A stretch of 51,850 nucleotides of DNA from a virus, in the IMG/VR virus record IMGVR_UViG_3300010885_008444, positions 1 through 51,850 of that record; one strand, given 5' to 3'. Position numbers and translations under genes: made by a program. Numbering within the stretch: position 1 is the stretch's first letter; every line of letters starts with the position of its first letter. Shown piece by piece: positions 1-9,366 of this stretch. The notes below the pieces were generated by a model. It saw nothing but the letters and a program-made list of their open reading frames with translations, did no database searches and was not told the DNA's origin.

Positions 1-1
1 T

Positions 2-3000
2 GTAGAAGGATTAATTGGATCGCGTGGATTAGGTTCAACAGGAATGAGCCTGTCAGATTTTGTTCCTGTTGCTGGTTCAATTCTTCCAGCGCAAGAAGCG
101 GTTCAACAAGGTGATTATAAAACAGCGGCAATGTCTATGATCCCAATGGAAGGATCAATTGCTAAGCGGTTGGCGGCAAATGAAGCACAAACATTAAAAG
201 GATTAGCATATGAAACAGCACAACATGGACCGTTCTACAGAATCTCCCCTAGAACGGCAGGAGCGGATCAGCCAGCAATTAGCGGCTTTGGCCAAAAAGA
301 ATGGACTGGATCGCCAGCCGACATCAGAGGAACAGGACCGAGCGCATACGGCACTTCGCAACTTGACCCGATCACGGGGGAGTCGTCAATTTTAATGCCG
401 CCAGCGGAGCAAAATGCTCCCTTGCAAGCGGCCAATCAATATGTTGCAGATCGTGGATTTAGTGCCGTCACACAGCCAGAAATGCCACGCTCTTCTTTGG
501 CAAAACAAAGTGCAATAGGCCGCACATTTCAATTAGCCTCTGAAGATTCTCCGGCATATAAAACTGCAATTTTTGATGCTTATCAACGTGCCATGCCAGA
601 AGTTGTTGAGCAGTCTGGCGCACAAAATTACGATCAACTGTTGGAAGCATCTTATCGGCAAATGGCAAAAGAAACCGACGAACAATTTAAAAAATTGCCT
701 TTAAGGTTTTCTTTTCACAAAGCCGGAGAGGGCGATTACGAAAACAGCGCACAAATGCTGCAAGATGTGCATAACAATAATCACCTTTTTGTGTTTCAAG
801 GAGGTGATAGGCATGACTTTTTGCATAACATTGATCCAGACACTGGGTTGAATGAAAACGAAAAATTTAGAGCGGTTCATGACGCATTTGGTCATGCAAT
901 TTTAGGAAATACTTTTGGCGCACAAGGCGAAGAGCGTGCATGGGGTTTGCATTCTCAAATGTATTCGCCTCTTGCTCGTCTTGCGATGACAGCAGAAACG
1001 CGAGGTCAAAACAGTTTTGTTAATTATACGCCTGTCAATATGAAAGTATTTGACAACCTTGGTCAATATGAAATGCAAATGGTTGACGCTTTGAGAAAAG
1101 GCGATAAAAACGCAATTGAAGAATTAAAAAAAGTTAAAAAAGAAATTATGGGCGATTGGCAATTTGCTCCTCAAAAATCAGTATTGTTGCCGCCTGAATT
1201 TTTAAGCACTGAATATAATGGCGGAATGCCTGAATATGTTCGTTCGCTTGTTAAACCAAAAACTGGAACAACATTTTCTTCTTCTCTTACTCATTTTAGT
1301 CGTGATCCAAACATGACTATGACTGATCCAACTCTTTATGGAACTGGTTTAAAAGGGGATGAACGAGATCGGATTTTTGGTATGCCGGGTGGTGTAGCAA
1401 ATAGATCGTATTTTTATTTAGGTGATCCTCGTCGTGTTTCTCCTGAACCGGGATTAGGTTCTCAAAGATATTCTTCAAGTTCTGAAAACCTTTATAATTG
1501 GAATCAAGACCCATTAGGATTGTGGAATATTTCCCAAGAATTAAATCGCGCTCCTGCAACGGCAAAAAATGATCCTGCATGGATTAAGATGCCTCAAGCA
1601 AAAAATGATGTAGAACGATTAGCAAAAGAATACGGTTATTCTGGTATTGCAAATACGAAACATAGGTATCCCATGGCAGTTATGTTTGACCCAACTCCTG
1701 TGCAACGTGTTGGAAGAAAAGAAGGTGGAAGAATAGGTTATGCAACTTTGGGAGGCGTTCCTGAAGATGACATAGAAGATGCCAAAAACATAGCTTACGG
1801 CAGAGATGCTGGAGCGCGTGATATTGAAAACAAGATTAAAGGACTAGCCACCTTTCAATCTGGCCTTGATATGCAAGTGGCCAATCCATCATTTCATACG
1901 GGATTGGATCGCCCCAGTATGGGTGGCGCTGGTATGCCTTCTAATATGCCCATTTTGCATAATCGTCTAACAAATGATGAAATTGAAAACCATTCTTCTG
2001 CTATTGCGGAAGCAATGCAAAACCATTTTGGCGTTCCCGTATCAGTAAGCAAATCTAAAACACCATACGGCGTAAGTCATTATGTAAAACCACAATTTGA
2101 TTTACCCGAATCTGAAACGCCTTTTGTGATTCGTGTTAGTGATCATGCCGCTTGGGTTCCAAGACTTCATCAAATTGAACATCATTTATATCCTAAATCA
2201 AATGATGATCCTAAAAAATTTATCAATGAATCAATTGATGCAACAAAAAATTACGGGCAAAAAGTTGGTCTTTTTTCAAAGGATGAATTTGTTCCATTAA
2301 TTGGAGATGTTTATCATCAAACTTTTGGAAAAGGCACAATTATTAATTCTCAACCTGATTTTGCCAAAGTAGATTTTGGCGATAAAGGCATAAAAAATAT
2401 ATCATCTAGGTTTTTGCAACCAGTTGCAGATCAAAATATCAATAAAGCAAGAGGTGGAGACGTAAGAATGCATCATGCTGGCGGCGGTCGTGCTGGCTAC
2501 GCAACTCTTGGCGGCGTTCCTGAAGATGACATAGAAGATGCCAAAAACATAGCTTACGGCAGAGATGCTGGAGCGCGTGATATTGAAAACAAGATTAAAG
2601 GATTAGCTACCTTTCAATCTGGCCTTGATATGCAAGTGGCCAATCCATCATTTCATACGGGATTGGATCGCCCCAGTACGGGTGGCGCTGGCATGCCTAC
2701 TCGCATATTGGCTGGCAACCCATCTAATATTCAAGAAGAAATTACTGTTATTCGGCCAACGGTAGATAATCCTCAACGTATTGCCTATCCCGGCGTTTAT
2801 GAACGCCCTGATATTATGGCAGCAAAAGCGGCGGCTCGTGTTGCTCCAGAAGACCCAGCATTAAAACAACTTTTTGGCGTAACTCGTGATGATTTGTATC
2901 AAATGAGTAAAGACCGTAAAGGGACGGCTGTTCCTGACATCATGTTAGGAAAAGGTAAAACACCTGATACTGTTGATGCCATCATGAATCAACGTAATGC

Positions 3001-5599
3001 CCAACGCCTTGTTGACGCATTAGGAGAAGCAGAACGGTATCCTGCTTTAACTAAAGGTATGGATGCTTGGTATACGATGGACCCGCTATATCATGCGATG
3101 GTTAAAGAACTTGGTCCAGAATTAGCCGCCAAACGCTATACGCAAATGAATACCCGTATGGGTATGATGTCGCCGGGGTCTGATGTTGTTTCTGAAATTC
3201 AACGTGGTCTTGGTGCTGATTATATGACTGAGCAAGGGCGGTTTCCAGAATTTTCAAAAATGGGAGGAATTGGTAAATATGTTCGTCCTTCTAGTTTCCC
3301 ATCTGAACTTTTATCTATGCCGGGCCATCCATATCATTCCACGTCTCACATGGGGCCAATGGCAAAATTTAATGAAACTGGCGAATTGGACATGGGATCG
3401 CCAAAAGTTCCATTATATATACAATCATCAAATGCTCCTGAACTAGGGCAACAAACTCGTTGGCCTGTTCCTGATGCACATTTTGCTCGCGGCGTTGGCA
3501 TGGGTGAAACAAGAACAGCTAAAGATTTTAAACCATCTATGAATATGGCTGAATACCGTCCTTTTGGTGAATGGTATTATCAAAATGTTGCACAACCTTT
3601 GGGGTTAGAAGGTGTTCCTGCACAGGCTCGCCAATGGGGTCTCATGGGTCATGCTACGGGGGTAGAGACGGATATTGGCGCACCTAAATTAGAAATGCTT
3701 GCTCAACATATTATGGAATCTGCGCGACGTAATGGAGTTGATCCAATTACGGCTCGCAATGAAATTATAAGAGGCAATATGTATAATCATGGCGGTCGCA
3801 CATTGGGCAACAATGCCATTGATAACGCAATTCGCATGGCTCGCGGTGGTGAGGCAAGTGATGGCATCAATGAGCCATCTATTTTGGACACAGCATCACC
3901 AATAGAAGTTCCTCATTCGTTGCAGGAATTGCAAAATTGGAAAAAAACTCATCCGCGTCCGTTAAACAAGCATGCGATGGATGACATCTTCAGCTTGCGC
4001 TTGTCTGGCGTTGAGGGCGGTGAGCCAATTGCTATGCCAGCCAACTTAGATGAGTTGCTTGCTGATCTACGCAGAAGGCATCACGCTTCTGGCGGCAGGC
4101 TGCATTATGAAGATGGTGGTGAAGCTGATGGCGGCGATCCACGCGGTAACGAAGCGGGCATGGCGGATCGTTCGCAGTCAGATAGTAACTACGGTGGCGA
4201 TCCACGCGGCAATGAGCGTGGTTTTGCGGATATGTCGCGTCCGGATAATAATCCATCAGATGTTGACCGTTTTTCATTTGGCCGTGATTTTGATGTTTCA
4301 GGCGGCAACTACACGGGCCATGAGATGCCGACTGGATTAGTTGGATACTCTGAGCAACGCATGAACACGCCATACGAAGGCAGCTTGTTAAGCGCAACTA
4401 TGGACCCAAGCAATGCATTTGGCATGGGATACGGCTCATTGGTTGGAAAACAAAACACACGCGCTGGTGCGGCTGGGTTACTTGGTAGTGCAATGGGTGA
4501 AAGCGGCCAAGAACTTGATCCGTCAGCCATCAATGCTGGTTCTATTGGCATGTTCCAACACACGGGATCACGCGCAAGGGATTTAAGAGATGTGCTTGGA
4601 ATTGGCCAAGGAGTGAGGGGCAATGAATTGCGCGATGCCTTGGCTGGCTCTCAAATGCCACAACTTGGATTTGCATTAAATGAGATAGCTACGAACCCAG
4701 CTTATGCAGATACAAGAAATGCTATGAGAACGGGAACCAATGCGGCTGATGTTGCGGATGTTGCGTTGGAAAATTTTGAACGTCCATCATTGGAAAATCA
4801 AATTAAATCTGCACCATCCCGTGAGGCATATGCCCGTGGCATTATGGCTGGGCGTCCGTCGGGAGCAACTTTAGGTGTTGGGCAATATGATGGAACTCCT
4901 AGTAGCATTAGGGACGCACTAAGAAGCGGTGCGGATTTGGCTAAAACCCAAAGGGGACGCTTTGGTGCTTCAGATATTTATGCTGCCAACAACGCAGGCA
5001 ATGTTGGTGCAAATGCTCTTGTTGGATCATATGACAACAGCACGCTTTCTGGCGACACGGCAGATGACACTTTAGAAAATGCAATGCCAAGAACACCCGT
5101 TGAAAGTTTTGAAGACCCTGCATTAATTGCGGCTTATAATGCACAATACGGACTTAGTGGGCCTAAAAATGCCTATGCTGACATGACATTAGGCCAAAGA
5201 ACGCCTGATGTGACCACTAACAACCCATTTATTAATGCGGTTCAAGGTTTTGGTGGTTTCCTTGCGGATAGATTTACACCATCTTATGGTTTGAACTCAC
5301 CGGAATACAATAAAATCAGTCAGGCAGTTTATCCAAATCGTGATCAATCTTCAGATTATCGCGGTGATCATGGCGTGCAGCAGCAAGCTATCAATCAGGC
5401 TATGGCTTTGGCTGCCTCGCAAAAGGTGGCTGCTCCATACACAACTGAACTTGGAACGTATAATCAACAACTTCCAACCGTTGACGGCATGACTGCTGAA
5501 CAATGGGCGGCTGCTCACACGGGTGGGGATATGTCCAAGGTTCACGGTCGCATCAAATATGTAAACGGTGCGCCAAGGTTGGAATATTATACGATATAA
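2..5599 (+). CDS. Large polyvalent virion protein with tail-lysozyme-like domain (5' partial)
   Basis: The frame is open to the window edge: the codons before the first ATG at 44 read VEGLIGSRGLGSTG, which joins smoothly to the rest, so that ATG is probably internal. At least 1865 residues are present. Around residues 280-345 is a conserved block with FRAVHDAFGH and a GEERAW..H motif. Around 425-560 is a region loosely like ADP-ribosyltransferase domains of phage polyvalent proteins (weak). A later block resembles phage tail lysozyme: GSAMGESG, with candidate catalytic Glu near residue 1500, then GSIGMFQHTGSR. Two near-identical copies of a 62-residue segment lie near residues 585-646 and 838-899. 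Basic Gly-Gly motifs (KEGGR, HHASGGR) separate the blocks. It is likely packaged or ejected with the genome and degrades peptidoglycan; function beyond the lysozyme-like part is unknown. Confidence 0.8.
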   Translation, partial: VEGLIGSRGLGSTGMSLSDFVPVAGSILPAQEAVQQGDYKTAAMSMIPMEGSIAKRLAANEAQTLKGLAYETAQHGPFYRISPRTAGADQPAISGFGQKEWTGSPADIRGTGPSAYGTSQLDPITGESSILMPPAEQNAPLQAANQYVADRGFSAVTQPEMPRSSLAKQSAIGRTFQLASEDSPAYKTAIFDAYQRAMPEVVEQSGAQNYDQLLEASYRQMAKETDEQFKKLPLRFSFHKAGEGDYENSAQMLQDVHNNNHLFVFQGGDRHDFLHNIDPDTGLNENEKFRAVHDAFGHAILGNTFGAQGEERAWGLHSQMYSPLARLAMTAETRGQNSFVNYTPVNMKVFDNLGQYEMQMVDALRKGDKNAIEELKKVKKEIMGDWQFAPQKSVLLPPEFLSTEYNGGMPEYVRSLVKPKTGTTFSSSLTHFSRDPNMTMTDPTLYGTGLKGDERDRIFGMPGGVANRSYFYLGDPRRVSPEPGLGSQRYSSSSENLYNWNQDPLGLWNISQELNRAPATAKNDPAWIKMPQAKNDVERLAKEYGYSGIANTKHRYPMAVMFDPTPVQRVGRKEGGRIGYATLGGVPEDDIEDAKNIAYGRDAGARDIENKIKGLATFQSGLDMQVANPSFHTGLDRPSMGGAGMPSNMPILHNRLTNDEIENHSSAIAEAMQNHFGVPVSVSKSKTPYGVSHYVKPQFDLPESETPFVIRVSDHAAWVPRLHQIEHHLYPKSNDDPKKFINESIDATKNYGQKVGLFSKDEFVPLIGDVYHQTFGKGTIINSQPDFAKVDFGDKGIKNISSRFLQPVADQNINKARGGDVRMHHAGGGRAGYATLGGVPEDDIEDAKNIAYGRDAGARDIENKIKGLATFQSGLDMQVANPSFHTGLDRPSTGGAGMPTRILAGNPSNIQEEITVIRPTVDNPQRIAYPGVYERPDIMAAKAAARVAPEDPALKQLFGVTRDDLYQMSKDRKGTAVPDIMLGKGKTPDTVDAIMNQRNAQRLVDALGEAERYPALTKGMDAWYTMDPLYHAMVKELGPELAAKRYTQMNTRMGMMSPGSDVVSEIQRGLGADYMTEQGRFPEFSKMGGIGKYVRPSSFPSELLSMPGHPYHSTSHMGPMAKFNETGELDMGSPKVPLYIQSSNAPELGQQTRWPVPDAHFARGVGMGETRTAKDFKPSMNMAEYRPFGEWYYQNVAQPLGLEGVPAQARQWGLMGHATGVETDIGAPKLEMLAQHIMESARRNGVDPITARNEIIRGNMYNHGGRTLGNNAIDNAIRMARGGEASDGINEPSILDTASPIEVPHSLQELQNWKKTHPRPLNKHAMDDIFSLRLSGVEGGEPIAMPANLDELLADLRRRHHASGGRLHYEDGGEADGGDPRGNEAGMADRSQSDSNYGGDPRGNERGFADMSRPDNNPSDVDRFSFGRDFDVSGGNYTGHEMPTGLVGYSEQRMNTPYEGSLLSATMDPSNAFGMGYGSLVGKQNTRAGAAGLLGSAMGESGQELDPSAINAGSIGMFQHTGSRARDLRDVLGIGQGVRGNELRDALAGSQMPQLGFALNEIATNPAYADTRNAMRTGTNAADVADVALENFERPSLENQIKSAPSREAYARGIMAGRPSGATLGVGQYDGTPSSIRDALRSGADLAKTQRGRFGASDIYAANNAGNVGANALVGSYDNSTLSGDTADDTLENAMPRTPVESFEDPALIAAYNAQYGLSGPKNAYADMTLGQRTPDVTTNNPFINAVQGFGGFLADRFTPSYGLNSPEYNKISQAVYPNRDQSSDYRGDHGVQQQAINQAMALAASQKVAAPYTTELGTYNQQLPTVDGMTAEQWAAAHTGGDMSKVHGRIKYVNGAPRLEYYTI
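1754..1939 (+). repeat. Intragenic direct repeat, copy 1
   Basis: This 186-base segment is repeated 759 bases downstream, in frame, at 2513-2698, with about four mismatches by eye. It encodes a segment starting GVPEDDIEDAKNIAYG and ending just after HTGLDRPS. The near identity at the DNA level suggests a recent duplication or ongoing gene conversion inside the polyvalent gene. Confidence 0.9.
2513..2698 (+). repeat. Intragenic direct repeat, copy 2
   Basis: Second copy of the repeat at 1754-1939. The few differences include gga-cta-gcc versus gga-tta-gct (silent) and Met versus Thr near the end of the block. Protein similarity extends a few residues upstream of the DNA repeat (GYATLGG in both copies), directly after a basic Gly-Gly motif in each case. 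Confidence 0.9.
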
Positions 5600-5658
5600 G
5601 AGAATTGTCTTAATGGTAAAATTGCGTTAAGGTGCATTGTTCTTCTCAGGAGCCGCCC

Positions 5659-7059
5659 ATGTCCAAGCTGTCAGATTCCATCAAAAACCCTATGCGTGAT
5701 AAGGCCAAGCGCCTGACATCGGGTGAGCCTCATACCAAGGTGGATTCTTCCACATGGACGCCTCCAGAGATGGAAAACGCTGGCATTAAGACTGGTTTAC
5801 GGCCACTCAGCAAGCGCCAATACAAGTCTGGCGGCAAAGTTCATGGTCACGACGCCAAGAAGCGCGGTGATCGTGCAATGCGTAAGTCTGGTGGACGCAC
5901 TGAGAGTGAAGACCGTTCAAAGCGTTATCTCACGCCTGACAATTTGCTAAACCGCGATGTACGCATGGCGAATGAAGCCCGTGAAGGCATCAAGCATGTT
6001 GGTGGTTTCAAGAAGGGCGGCAAGATTAAGCGTTCGCACCACATGGATGGTGGCGTTCCTGATTATACGCCAGAGCAGATTGCTTTGGCAAAGCGCGGCA
6101 TTGATCCATTCGGTGGTGATCGCACCACGGCACCGAGAGTTATGCCTGTTAAACGTCTTGTTCGCCTTCCAGTTCCTGTTCCGGTCGCACGTCCATCCGA
6201 TATGGATTACGTTCCAATGCCAACGCCACGTCCTTCTAATTTAAAGAAGGGTGGCAAAGTATCGGAAATGGAGTGGGAACACTCAAAGGCTGATCTCAAG
6301 CAAGACAAAAAGTTGGCCAAGAAGCATGGCATGTCTATGGAGGCTTGGGAAAAGTCTGATTTAGACAAAAAGCACGACAAGCAGCAGTCGGCTGAAGGTC
6401 TTTGCTATGGCGGCAAGGCAAAGAAGGCTGATGGTGGCAAGATTAAATGGATTCAGGGTGCTATTAAGCATCCGGGTTCATTGCATAAGGCACTTCATGT
6501 TCCTGAAGGCGAGAAGATTCCTGCAAAGAAGTTGGAAAAAGCTACGCATAGCAAAAACCCTAAGCTGGCTAAGAAGGCTCATCTTGCTGAGACGCTTAAG
6601 CGTATGCATCACGCTAAGGGTGGCGAAGTGTTCGCCGGAAATTCGGTTACTAAGATTCCGGGTGAAGTACCGGGTGGCCGCACCGCTCACAAGCATGGTG
6701 GCAAAGCAAAGGGCAAGACGCACATTAACATCAATGTGAATGCTCATCCTGCTGGTATGCCAATGGCTGGTGGCCCAATGGGTGTTCCTCCAATGCCTCC
6801 TCCTCCGCCTCCAATGCCACCGCGTCCTCCAATGGGTGGCCCAGCAGGTGGCGCACCGACTGATCCTGCTTTGCTGGCGGCTCTCGCTGGTGGCCGTGGC
6901 CCAATGGGAGGTGGTATGCCTCCAATGGGTGGCGGTATGCCAATGGCTCGTAAGTCTGGTGGCCGCGCAATGGGTCGCACTGAACATATTATTGACCACG
7001 CCGCTGGTGGTGGTCTTGGCCGTCTTGAAAAGATCAAGGCATACGGTCACAAAGCATAA
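5659..7059 (+). CDS. Lys/Gly/His-rich protein with repeated Gly-Gly motifs and a Pro/Met-rich stretch
   Basis: The protein has 466 residues. The ATG at 5659 is chosen over the upstream GTG at 5632 because CAGGAG lies 6 bases before it. It is very basic and contains at least eight motifs of the form (K/R/H)xGG(K/R), for example [27 protein letters not shown] and RKSGGRAMG. Near residues 370-425 is a low-complexity Pro/Met/Gly stretch with runs of PP. No enzymatic domain is recognised. The composition suggests binding of DNA or packing inside the capsid, and the same motif is shared with several late proteins here, so it is probably a virion component. It ends just before a strong terminator. 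Confidence 0.75.
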   Translation: MSKLSDSIKNPMRDKAKRLTSGEPHTKVDSSTWTPPEMENAGIKTGLRPLSKRQYKSGGKVHGHDAKKRGDRAMRKSGGRTESEDRSKRYLTPDNLLNRDVRMANEAREGIKHVGGFKKGGKIKRSHHMDGGVPDYTPEQIALAKRGIDPFGGDRTTAPRVMPVKRLVRLPVPVPVARPSDMDYVPMPTPRPSNLKKGGKVSEMEWEHSKADLKQDKKLAKKHGMSMEAWEKSDLDKKHDKQQSAEGLCYGGKAKKADGGKIKWIQGAIKHPGSLHKALHVPEGEKIPAKKLEKATHSKNPKLAKKAHLAETLKRMHHAKGGEVFAGNSVTKIPGEVPGGRTAHKHGGKAKGKTHININVNAHPAGMPMAGGPMGVPPMPPPPPPMPPRPPMGGPAGGAPTDPALLAALAGGRGPMGGGMPPMGGGMPMARKSGGRAMGRTEHIIDHAAGGGLGRLEKIKAYGHKA

Positions 7060-7087
7060 TCTTTGGTTCCTCCCCCAAAGATAAACT

Positions 7088-7119
7088 AGGCCGCAGATTA
7101 AACCCTGCGGTCTTTTTTT
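7088..7119 (+). terminator. Rho-independent terminator
   Basis: CCGCAG at 7091-7096 pairs with CTGCGG at 7105-7110. The stem can be extended to 9 bp with AGG/TCT (one G-T pair). The loop has 8 bases and is followed by a T-run at 7111-7119. It lies 28 bases after the Lys/Gly-rich gene and separates it from the next transcription unit. Confidence 0.9.
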
Positions 7120-7120
7120 A

Positions 7121-7184
7121 TGTAAATTATTACATTCATTGCAAATCATTTTAGGTGGGAATTTACACTCATCGCAAACGATTT
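7121..7184 (+). promoter_or_regulatory. Operator-like region: inverted repeat plus tandem 20-base repeats
   Basis: TGTAA-ATTA-TTACA at 7121-7134 is a perfect inverted repeat with 5-base arms. Two 20-base direct repeats follow at 7132-7151 and 7165-7184 (16 of 20 identical, core TTCAT.GCAAA). Their starts are 33 bases apart, about three helical turns, so bound proteins would lie on the same face. The position between a terminator and the next gene fits a control region. The promoter elements themselves are unclear: TTGCAA at 7139 is a possible -35. Confidence 0.5.
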
Positions 7185-7211
7185 AATTCCTACCTGTGCC
7201 ATAAACTGCCT

Positions 7212-7424
7212 ATGACACAGACATACGCAGACAGATATGCAAGAATCATGGCCCAACTGATTGAAGAAACAATCGGTGAGGAGATGCAATTTATTTGCGA
7301 GGGCATGCTTTCCGACATTGCGGATTACAAACACCGTACTGGCATCATTTCCGGTCTGCGTAAGTGTTTAGACCTCATGGAAGAGGCAGACACAATCATT
7401 TCTACAGGGGAAAGGAAAAAGTAA
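7212..7424 (+). CDS. Small hypothetical protein upstream of GroES-like gene
   Basis: Seventy residues, starting MTQTYADRYARIMAQL. The ATG at 7212 is preferred over the in-frame upstream start at 7155, which would place coding sequence across the operator-like repeats. No good Shine-Dalgarno is seen. The protein is predicted mostly helical and acidic in its first half. The stop codon overlaps the start of the GroES-like gene by one base, so the two are probably translated together. No family is recognised. Confidence 0.6.
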   Translation: MTQTYADRYARIMAQLIEETIGEEMQFICEGMLSDIADYKHRTGIISGLRKCLDLMEEADTIISTGERKK

Positions 7425-7816
7425 TGCCATTTATGCGAATGAACCACAGTGTTGATCCAGCCAAAATCCTTATGGATGAATTGGGCAATCTGGATGACAT
7501 TCAGGTGTTCAACAATGAAGTAATGGTTGCCATTTATGTGCGGCCTGAGAAGACAAACAGCGGAATTATTCTGCCGGGGGCAACCCGTGATGAGGATCGG
7601 TATCAGGGCAAAGTTGGCCTTGTTGTGAAAATGGGCCTGCAAGCCTTTGATGACCCCAATAACAATTGGTTCAAAGGCACAAAAGTCAAAGTTGGTGATT
7701 GGGTGTATTTCCGCGTCACGGACGGTTGGTCAATCAATGTGCATGGCGTCTCATGCCGCATGATTGATGATACCGACATTCGTGGCATGACCAAATACCC
7801 TGATGCAGTATGGTAA
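7424..7816 (+). CDS. GroES-like co-chaperonin (Cpn10)
   Basis: The protein has 130 residues. EKTNSGIILPG at residues 42-52 matches the mobile loop of GroES/Cpn10, which contacts the GroEL rim. QGKVGLVVKMG at 61-71 and VGDWVYF near 90-96 correspond to conserved beta strands of the barrel. Phage co-chaperonins such as T4 gp31 replace host GroES to fold the capsid protein, and this gene lies directly upstream of the scaffold and capsid genes, which fits that job. It is longer than bacterial GroES (about 97 residues) because of an N-terminal extension and a C-terminal tail. The start at 7424 is preceded by GGGGAAAGG. Confidence 0.75.
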   Translation: MPFMRMNHSVDPAKILMDELGNLDDIQVFNNEVMVAIYVRPEKTNSGIILPGATRDEDRYQGKVGLVVKMGLQAFDDPNNNWFKGTKVKVGDWVYFRVTDGWSINVHGVSCRMIDDTDIRGMTKYPDAVW

Positions 7817-7827
7817 AGGGATAAGAC

Positions 7828-8721
7828 ATGGTTGATCAAAATGATGTTCAGTTAGAGCCTGAAGAAAAAATTGAAGTTGCGGCTGCGGATGATCCGGTAA
7901 AAGTTGAAAAATCATCTGATGCAAATGAAATTTCGGCTGATGAAGGCATTACTCAACTCAAAAAACAGCTTGAGGACGAGAAAAAAGCCCGTGATGACGC
8001 GGAACGTAGGGCTTATCATGCCCAACAGCAGGCTCAAGAAGCCCAGCGCAATGTTCAAGATGGTGATTACCAGCTTATTGTGAGCGCCATTGACGCCACA
8101 AAGCAGCGTTCAGAGGCGTTGAAGAACGGTTACGCTGAAGCAATGGCCGCTGGTGACTACCGCAGGGCGGCAGACTTCCAAGAAGCCTTATCATTGAATG
8201 CCAACAAGCTATCAACGCTTGAAAATGGCAAGAATGCTATGGAAAACAAACTTCGTCAGCCTGTGCAGCCAATTGTGCCGCCACAGAATGACCCAGTTGA
8301 GCAATTTGCGTCTCAATTGTCGCCACGTTCAGCGTCGTGGGTGCGTCGCAACCCTGATGTCATCCGTGATGCAAAGAAGTTTGATGAAATGGTTCGTGCT
8401 CACAACCACGCAATGGGTGAGGGTTTTGTTCCAGACAGTGATGCGTACTTCCAGCACGTTGAAATGCGTCTTGGATTGAATAAAGCACCAGAGCCAGACT
8501 TGGATTACGAAGTTGTCTCTGTGGCGGCAGCACCAGTGCAAAAGCGCACGTCTGCACCGCCATCTGCACCATCAACCCGCGTTGCTTCTGGCACTTCTGG
8601 TAAGCCAAATGTTGTTCGCCTGTCCAATGAGCAACGAGAAATTGCTTCCATGATGGGCATGACACCAGAAGAGTACGCAAAAAACATGGTCTCGCTTAAA
8701 CGCGAAGGCAAATTGAATTAA
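7828..8721 (+). CDS. Capsid scaffolding-like protein
   Basis: The protein has 297 residues. It is acidic at the N-terminus, followed by a long coiled coil near residues 45-80 (repeated E, K, Q, A with KKQLEDEKKARDDAERRA). After a Pro-rich linker comes a basic segment near 165-190. The C-terminus ends with MGMTPEEYAKNMVSLKREG, a pattern common in phage scaffolds and capsid-assembly proteins. Its position three genes before the major capsid candidate supports the call. Sequence evidence is mainly composition and order, so a minor head protein is the alternative. Confidence 0.65.
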   Translation: MVDQNDVQLEPEEKIEVAAADDPVKVEKSSDANEISADEGITQLKKQLEDEKKARDDAERRAYHAQQQAQEAQRNVQDGDYQLIVSAIDATKQRSEALKNGYAEAMAAGDYRRAADFQEALSLNANKLSTLENGKNAMENKLRQPVQPIVPPQNDPVEQFASQLSPRSASWVRRNPDVIRDAKKFDEMVRAHNHAMGEGFVPDSDAYFQHVEMRLGLNKAPEPDLDYEVVSVAAAPVQKRTSAPPSAPSTRVASGTSGKPNVVRLSNEQREIASMMGMTPEEYAKNMVSLKREGKLN

Positions 8722-8733
8722 TAGGAGATTAGA

Positions 8734-9267
8734 ATGACTGAAGAAAAGTACCCAGTTGAGAAGTCACAAGTTAACCGCAAGCCAATGCGTGAAACTATGC
8801 GCCCCGAAGATGCTCGCGCCCGTGCAGAACAGCGTGCGGCTGAGATTCGTTCTAACCGTGGCAATATGGATGATGGCATTGACGAGTTTTATGTTGATTC
8901 ATCTATTGTTCCAGATGGCTGGTCTTATGAATGGAAGCGCCACACGCTTCTAGGAAAAGAAGACCCGGCGTATCAAGTTCAGTTGGCCCGTGGTGGTTGG
9001 GAAGCAGTCCCAGCAAGCCGCCATCCAGAGATGATGCCTATTGGAAATTATGCTTCTATTGAGCGAAAAGGCATGATTTTAATGGAGCGTCCTTTGACGT
9101 TGACAAAAGAAGCAAAAGAGATAGAATTGCGTCGTGCTAGGAACCAAGTGCGTGCCAAAGAGCAGCAGTTGTCCCAGACACCAGATGGTACGATGACCCG
9201 TCAGCATGACAGTGTTCGTCCATTGGTTAAAAAGTCGTTTGAGCCAGTCCCTATTCCAGAGGATTGA
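8734..9267 (+). CDS. Hypothetical head-module protein
   Basis: The protein has 177 residues, and AGGAG precedes the ATG. The N-terminal third is charged and helical (DARARAEQRAAEIR). The middle holds PDGWSYEWKRHTLLG and GGWEAVPASRHPEM, and the C-terminal part is again helical. I recognise this pattern from head modules of alphaproteobacterial phages, where it has no assigned role, but cannot name a family. It lies between scaffold and capsid genes with short spacing and may be a second assembly factor. Confidence 0.65.
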   Translation: MTEEKYPVEKSQVNRKPMRETMRPEDARARAEQRAAEIRSNRGNMDDGIDEFYVDSSIVPDGWSYEWKRHTLLGKEDPAYQVQLARGGWEAVPASRHPEMMPIGNYASIERKGMILMERPLTLTKEAKEIELRRARNQVRAKEQQLSQTPDGTMTRQHDSVRPLVKKSFEPVPIPED

Positions 9268-9279
9268 TCTGCGACTAAC

Positions 9280-9301
9280 ACCTGCCCTTGGGGAGGCGGG
9301 T
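9280..9301 (+). terminator. Hairpin, possible weak terminator
   Basis: ACCTGCC at 9280-9286 pairs with GGCGGGT at 9295-9301 (7 bp, one T-G pair) around an 8-base loop. It is followed by TTAAAATTTG rather than a clean T-run, so it may attenuate or stabilise mRNA ends ahead of the highly expressed capsid genes rather than terminate fully. Confidence 0.4.
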
Positions 9302-9366
9302 TAAAATTTGTCTAGGTTTGCAGTGCTGGGCGCATAGCAACCTCCATTTCATCAGGAATCTCTGCT

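Noticed and set aside
6478-7149. Long minus-strand open frame (223 codons) opposite the Lys/Gly-rich gene
   Set aside because: It is rich in Trp, His, Thr and Arg repeats that mirror the Pro/Met/Gly codons of the plus-strand gene and has no ribosome binding site; a shadow frame.
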